A stretch of 34,161 nt of DNA from a virus, in IMG/VR virus record IMGVR_UViG_3300017951_000054, positions 1-34,161 of that record; one strand, given 5' to 3'. The notes under the pieces are model-generated. The model saw only the letters and a program-made list of their open reading frames with translations. It was not told the origin of the DNA and searched no databases. Shown piece after piece: positions 30,441 to 34,161 of this stretch. A program made the position numbers and the translations under genes. Each line of letters begins with the position of its first letter. The first letter of the stretch is position 1.

Positions 30441-31342
30441 TGGCTCGACCTAAACAGCCTACAATAAAATCAATTACCGAAGAAGCTCTTAAGCGTGCAG
30501 GTATTCAGGTAAATCCTGATACCTGCAAGAGAGCTAAGGATTATTGGTTTCCTGAGGCCGTAAATGATATTATTAATTCAGCTCGGGCCGCTAAGGCGGA
30601 CGGGCTTTTTGAAGTTTTGCACACTACCTCAACCACGGTAACTGTGCCCAATCAGAGGCGTTATGCACTTCCTGAAGATTATGATGAAGGTCTTACTGTA
30701 CAAGTCATTGATGGCACCCATAGCGGAACTGTTTCGTCCGTCCCATCGACGACCTCGGTAAACATCGGAACAACCTACACCGATACGGACATTAATGGAT
30801 CGTATATTCTTATTACATCTGGGTTTGGTGTAGGTCAGCTAAGGCAGATTATTTCTTACGATAACAGTACTGGCATTGCTGTTATTGATATTAATTGGGA
30901 CGAAAATAATCAGCCCGAGTCTACTTCGACTTATATGATTTGTGATGAGTTTTATCTCATTGATGCGGAGTGGATTAAAGAGTCGGATGAAATTGAGAAT
31001 CCGGTTAGTCCTAGGCGTCCTCGTGCCTTCTCTCAGTTGAATAACGAATACATATTGGATTATCCACCTGATAAGATTTACGGGCTTCGCTTGCGCTATT
31101 ACGCTAATCCCAACATGATTGACTACGATAACGAAAAGTGGGCAAAGATGTTGAGGGATTGGCAGAGCGCATTGGTCGAGGGCGTCCATGCTATTGCCTT
31201 GGAGGATATAGATGATGCTAGATCTGACAGTGCTAGGGCTAGGCAAATGTCAAAGATCGCAGGAATTATAGCCAAGGAACGTCCCTTTGGGGATGAATTT
31301 GAGGGATTTACTTTTAAGAGAATCCCCGGCATGAGGAGATAG
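30440..31342 (+). CDS. head-tail adaptor / tail tubular-like protein
   Basis: A 300-residue protein. The start (TIKSITEEALKRAGIQVNPD, then DYWFPEAVNDIINSARA) is typical of podovirus adaptors of the P22 gp4 and T7 gp11 kind that sit under the portal. A beta-rich insert of about 80 residues (TVQVIDGTHSGTVSSVPSTT) follows, and the helical end (MLRDWQSALVEGVHAIALED) returns to the common fold. It should join the portal ring to the tail. The call rests on this start, the length and the order of genes. Confidence 0.75.
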   Translation: MARPKQPTIKSITEEALKRAGIQVNPDTCKRAKDYWFPEAVNDIINSARAAKADGLFEVLHTTSTTVTVPNQRRYALPEDYDEGLTVQVIDGTHSGTVSSVPSTTSVNIGTTYTDTDINGSYILITSGFGVGQLRQIISYDNSTGIAVIDINWDENNQPESTSTYMICDEFYLIDAEWIKESDEIENPVSPRRPRAFSQLNNEYILDYPPDKIYGLRLRYYANPNMIDYDNEKWAKMLRDWQSALVEGVHAIALEDIDDARSDSARARQMSKIAGIIAKERPFGDEFEGFTFKRIPGMRR

Positions 31343-31344
31343 AA

Positions 31345-31791
31345 ATGATTCGTAGATATTCTGGCACTGGAAGTGTCATTGGCGGAACTAATAAGACAAT
31401 GCTTCGAGTGGGTGGAACCAGCGGTAGCAAGGCTACTGTTTATGATATTATTGTTGGTTCGCCCAGCAGCCCTGTAGATCAGGCTGCCTCCATTAATGTG
31501 TATAGGACCAGCACTGCAGGAACAGGATCAGCAGTTACGCCCACCGAGCTTTCGACTTCGGGTATTACGGCGAGCACGCCCTGTGCCAAGACTTTTACCG
31601 TAGAGCCCGCAGCTACTGGGTCGTACCTGCAGTTTGGTATGAATGCTCAGGTAACTTTCCGTTGGCAGACGCTGCCCGAAGAGGGGATCACTGTTGATTC
31701 TACTGGGGCTGCCGATGGAGTCGCAATTAAGACCGACTCTGTTAGCGGAGGAAGTCAGGAGTACGTAGCCACGTTCTTGTTTACGGAGTAA
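31345..31791 (+). CDS. small virion structural protein
   Basis: A 148-residue protein rich in Gly, Ser, Thr and Ala with repeated short strands (SKATVYDIIVGSPSSP; FGMNAQVTFRWQTLPEE). It resembles beta-structured tail or head accessory proteins. It lies two bases after the adaptor and one base before the next gene. No family recognised. Confidence 0.7.
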   Translation: MIRRYSGTGSVIGGTNKTMLRVGGTSGSKATVYDIIVGSPSSPVDQAASINVYRTSTAGTGSAVTPTELSTSGITASTPCAKTFTVEPAATGSYLQFGMNAQVTFRWQTLPEEGITVDSTGAADGVAIKTDSVSGGSQEYVATFLFTE

Positions 31792-31792
31792 T

Positions 31793-32071
31793 ATGATTAC
31801 TCCTAACAAGGCTGGATACATTACACTATCTGGCGCAGGCAAGACAGTTGAATGTGACACTATCACTTGCAGGCACTGCATGAGGATTGTAGTCACGAGT
31901 GCAACACAGCCGGAGTTCGAGGGCGACCTTGGCTACGGCTTTTGCCTTGCTTGTTCACATGATATTTGTGGTCCGTGCGAAACACGGGCCAGAGTTTACG
32001 GTTGCGAAGACTTTCGCCGCCGATTGGAAAAGGCTGAAAACAGGTGTCGATTTCTTCAAACAATAGAATAG
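31793..32071 (+). CDS. zinc-ribbon-like small protein
   Basis: A 92-residue protein with eight cysteines in pairs: CDTITCRHC, FCLACSHDICGPC and later YGCEDF and NRC. Two zinc sites are likely. I recall similar small Cys-rich proteins near tail genes of T7-like and marine podoviruses, function unknown. Its end overlaps the next start by 28 bases. Confidence 0.7.
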   Translation: MITPNKAGYITLSGAGKTVECDTITCRHCMRIVVTSATQPEFEGDLGYGFCLACSHDICGPCETRARVYGCEDFRRRLEKAENRCRFLQTIE

Positions 32072-32322
32072 TTAGGAAGCGAAGACTTATTGTTGAGTCT
32101 GTCTTTACTCCCCACACTGTTTACAAGCCGCTTAATAAGCTGGCTTATATACAGGGCTATGATAATTTTATCAGGCCCCATAGGCGTAAAAATCATTTGT
32201 ATCAATCTGTCTTTGCAAAGACTGATCTTATTCCGGTTAATGTTTTTGCCCAGGACGATTGGAAGACTTCGCCATTGTCTAATCAGGATTGGAGAACAGT
32301 CCCAAAGTTTCCTAACAAGTAA
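32044..32322 (+). CDS. basic hypothetical protein
   Basis: A 92-residue protein from a GTG at 32044 inside the end of the previous gene, with AAGG upstream. It is rich in Arg, Asn, Pro and Tyr and ends with two similar segments (AQDDWKTSP and SNQDWRTVP). No family recognised; the place suggests a tail component. Confidence 0.55.
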   Translation: MSISSNNRIVRKRRLIVESVFTPHTVYKPLNKLAYIQGYDNFIRPHRRKNHLYQSVFAKTDLIPVNVFAQDDWKTSPLSNQDWRTVPKFPNK

Positions 32323-32346
32323 AGCTAAAGGCACAGGAGTAAATAA

Positions 32347-34158
32347 ATGGCAGAGGGTATGGCCCAGGCATGGTGGGCACAAATTATTGATGCCGATGGG
32401 ACTGTAGAGAATCCCAAGGTTTATGTTTATGACGCAGGCACTACAACGCCTGCTACGGTTTGGACTGACCCGGAAAAGCAGAATGTTATTTCTCAGCCTA
32501 TTGTTGGCGACTGCGGAGGGTTTGTAAGTTTCTACGGAGACGGCGAGTACAGGATAAAGGTTTGCCGTAACGATGAGTCCACTGTCTATAACGTAGATTC
32601 TGTTAGGATCAGCAAGGACGTTTCTCTTATTTGGGAGGGGTCTAACGGCACTACACTTCCGGCAGTAACTGATTATAACAAGTGGCAGCTCTTTGGCCTG
32701 CACGACGGAGCCAACAAGTTTAACGGCCTTTACATTAATAACGGCACCGAGTACGAAAGGGTTAATACAAGGCTTATCAACGTAATGGATTACGGTGCTA
32801 AGGCCGATGGGGTTACTGACGATACTCAGGCATTTATAGACGCCATTGCTGCAGCGGAAGAAGGTGATACCGTTATTGCGTCTGGCAACGCCAGCCCCTT
32901 TAGGATTGCTACTGGCAATATTACCCTCCCTAGTGATAAGACTATTCATTTGTATGGCAGTGGTAGCGAGATCCTTCTCGACGCAGATGTTCCATGCTTT
33001 GTTATAAGCTTAGATCCTGGTCCTACTAGGCCAATGCACGTCATTAACGGCTGGCAGTTTAAGGGGGGTAATAACAAGACAGGCACTGGCGTAAAGCTGG
33101 TGGATGCAAGTCATCAGACTGTCTCTAATTGTTTCTTCCAGAACCTTAAGCACGCAGTTGAGCTAGAGAATCTTCTGTGGTGGACAGAAGCCACATCCCT
33201 TATAAATCTTAATATTAGAGATTGCACTAGGGGAATTAACGCAATCAACAGTGGCAGCTCCTCTAATTCTATGGCCTCAACAATGCTGAGCAATGTCTCA
33301 ATATCAATTGTTCAAGCCAACGATATTGGCACTGGCGTTTATGGTATTTATCAGGACACAGATCTTAGCTTTTATCGAGGCGCCTTTATTGATGTAAAGA
33401 TCTTTATTGGGCAGAATAATTGCGTAGGCTGGTACTGTGATGGCACGCTTAGGAATTTGTTTGGTCAGCTCTCCATTGAAGGCAACAACGCAGCGTCGAT
33501 TGGCAATACTGGAATTGAGTTTGGACCTAATGCAACCCTGCTTTACGCCGACCTGAATCTTGATGTTCGAGGAACAATAGCTAGCGAGTTTACTTTTGAT
33601 ACACCGCTGTCTATTAGCGGATTCAAAACTATGTCCAATAGTCAGCCTACTGGACATTTGAGAACTCCTGACGTAATTAGTCCTATTCGATCCGTAATGG
33701 ACGCCACGGTAGATGGCATTACAAATGCTGCAAGTACCGTGTACCATTGGGTTGAGCGAGTTACATCGTCTAACAGGTTCCAGATTGAAGTTAACCCCGT
33801 TACTCCTCCAGAGTTTGTAAGGAGTGACGATACAAGCAAACTTGGTCCTGTAAGAATCATGTCGATAGGAAGCGGCACTTCGGCCAATCTTCCCACTGGG
33901 GCAACTCCCAGTGTTCAGGGACGCACTTTCTTTAAGACTAATAACACCGTGGCTACTGATCTAACTAACTTTGCAGGTGCTAGCACCGGACAGGAAATTT
34001 GGATTAGAGGAAACGACGGTGGCAATACTACGCTTAAGTTTAGTACCAGTGCAAACCTGAAAGGAAACAATGGATCGGATCATGTCGTTGATGATGACAA
34101 GGTTGTTGTTTGCAAGAAGGACGACAACGACGTATGGTATTGCATCATAGGTACGTAA
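32347..34158 (+). CDS. tailspike / tail fibre with pectate-lyase-type beta helix
   Basis: A 603-residue protein with AGGAG before the ATG. Residues 1-110 form the particle-binding part (TTTPATVWTDPEKQN and DCGGFVSFYGDGEYRIKV are typical). At about residue 145 the motif VMDYGAKADGVTDDTQAF starts a right-handed beta helix of the pectate-lyase/glycosyl-hydrolase 28 kind, running to about residue 430. The C-terminal 150 residues are a separate trimer or receptor domain. It should bind, and perhaps cleave, a surface polysaccharide. It ends three bases from the window edge. Confidence 0.9.
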   Translation: MAEGMAQAWWAQIIDADGTVENPKVYVYDAGTTTPATVWTDPEKQNVISQPIVGDCGGFVSFYGDGEYRIKVCRNDESTVYNVDSVRISKDVSLIWEGSNGTTLPAVTDYNKWQLFGLHDGANKFNGLYINNGTEYERVNTRLINVMDYGAKADGVTDDTQAFIDAIAAAEEGDTVIASGNASPFRIATGNITLPSDKTIHLYGSGSEILLDADVPCFVISLDPGPTRPMHVINGWQFKGGNNKTGTGVKLVDASHQTVSNCFFQNLKHAVELENLLWWTEATSLINLNIRDCTRGINAINSGSSSNSMASTMLSNVSISIVQANDIGTGVYGIYQDTDLSFYRGAFIDVKIFIGQNNCVGWYCDGTLRNLFGQLSIEGNNAASIGNTGIEFGPNATLLYADLNLDVRGTIASEFTFDTPLSISGFKTMSNSQPTGHLRTPDVISPIRSVMDATVDGITNAASTVYHWVERVTSSNRFQIEVNPVTPPEFVRSDDTSKLGPVRIMSIGSGTSANLPTGATPSVQGRTFFKTNNTVATDLTNFAGASTGQEIWIRGNDGGNTTLKFSTSANLKGNNGSDHVVDDDKVVVCKKDDNDVWYCIIGT

Positions 34159-34161
34159 TAT

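Noticed and set aside
1-34161. Terminal direct repeats at the window ends
   Set aside because: The first and last 40 bases show no similarity, so neither direct terminal repeats nor a circular overlap can be claimed.

Overview
The window is a 34 kb piece of a tailed double-stranded DNA phage genome (class Caudoviricetes). It has a large terminase subunit, portal, scaffold-like protein, HK97-type major capsid protein, a head-tail adaptor candidate, a tailspike, a T4-lysozyme-type endolysin and a giant virion protein. The adaptor, the tailspike and the absence of any recognisable tape measure or sheath point to a short-tailed (podovirus-like) virion; this is inference. No integrase or lysogeny repressor was recognised, so a lytic lifestyle is likely. 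The host cannot be named. A dockerin-like protein and an encoded GroES would suit a Gram-negative host, but that is weak evidence.

Layout. Bases 3-9688 read rightward: the 3' part of a giant virion/ejection protein that is open at the left edge, endolysin, a holin or spanin candidate, small virion and very basic proteins, a terminator near 8 kb, then a metallophosphoesterase, small proteins and an HTH protein (possible small terminase). Bases 9652-20824 read leftward and form the replication and host-takeover module: HTH-free small proteins, a lipoprotein, DnaB helicase, a DUF3310 protein, a secreted dockerin-like protein, two PD-(D/E)XK-type nucleases, SSB with a C-terminal IPF tip, a zinc peptidase, a multi-zinc-finger protein and a run of small genes. 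No DNA polymerase or primase is present. Bases 21680-34158 read rightward: TerL, portal, a small protein, GroES, scaffold, head proteins, adaptor, tail proteins and tailspike. The two rightward blocks would form one late operon if the ends join, but the left-edge gene is open at base 3 and tail genes are missing, so the contig is probably incomplete there.

The least expected part is 18.8-21.3 kb. Leftward genes there are separated by a repeated two-hairpin RNA element with compensatory base changes. Upstream lie a tRNA-Glu-like gene with one extra anticodon-arm base, a strongly folded non-coding stretch, a 30-bp inverted repeat, and a cluster of palindromes at the point where the leftward and rightward transcription units diverge.

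All calls come from reading sequence and motifs by eye; no database search was run.
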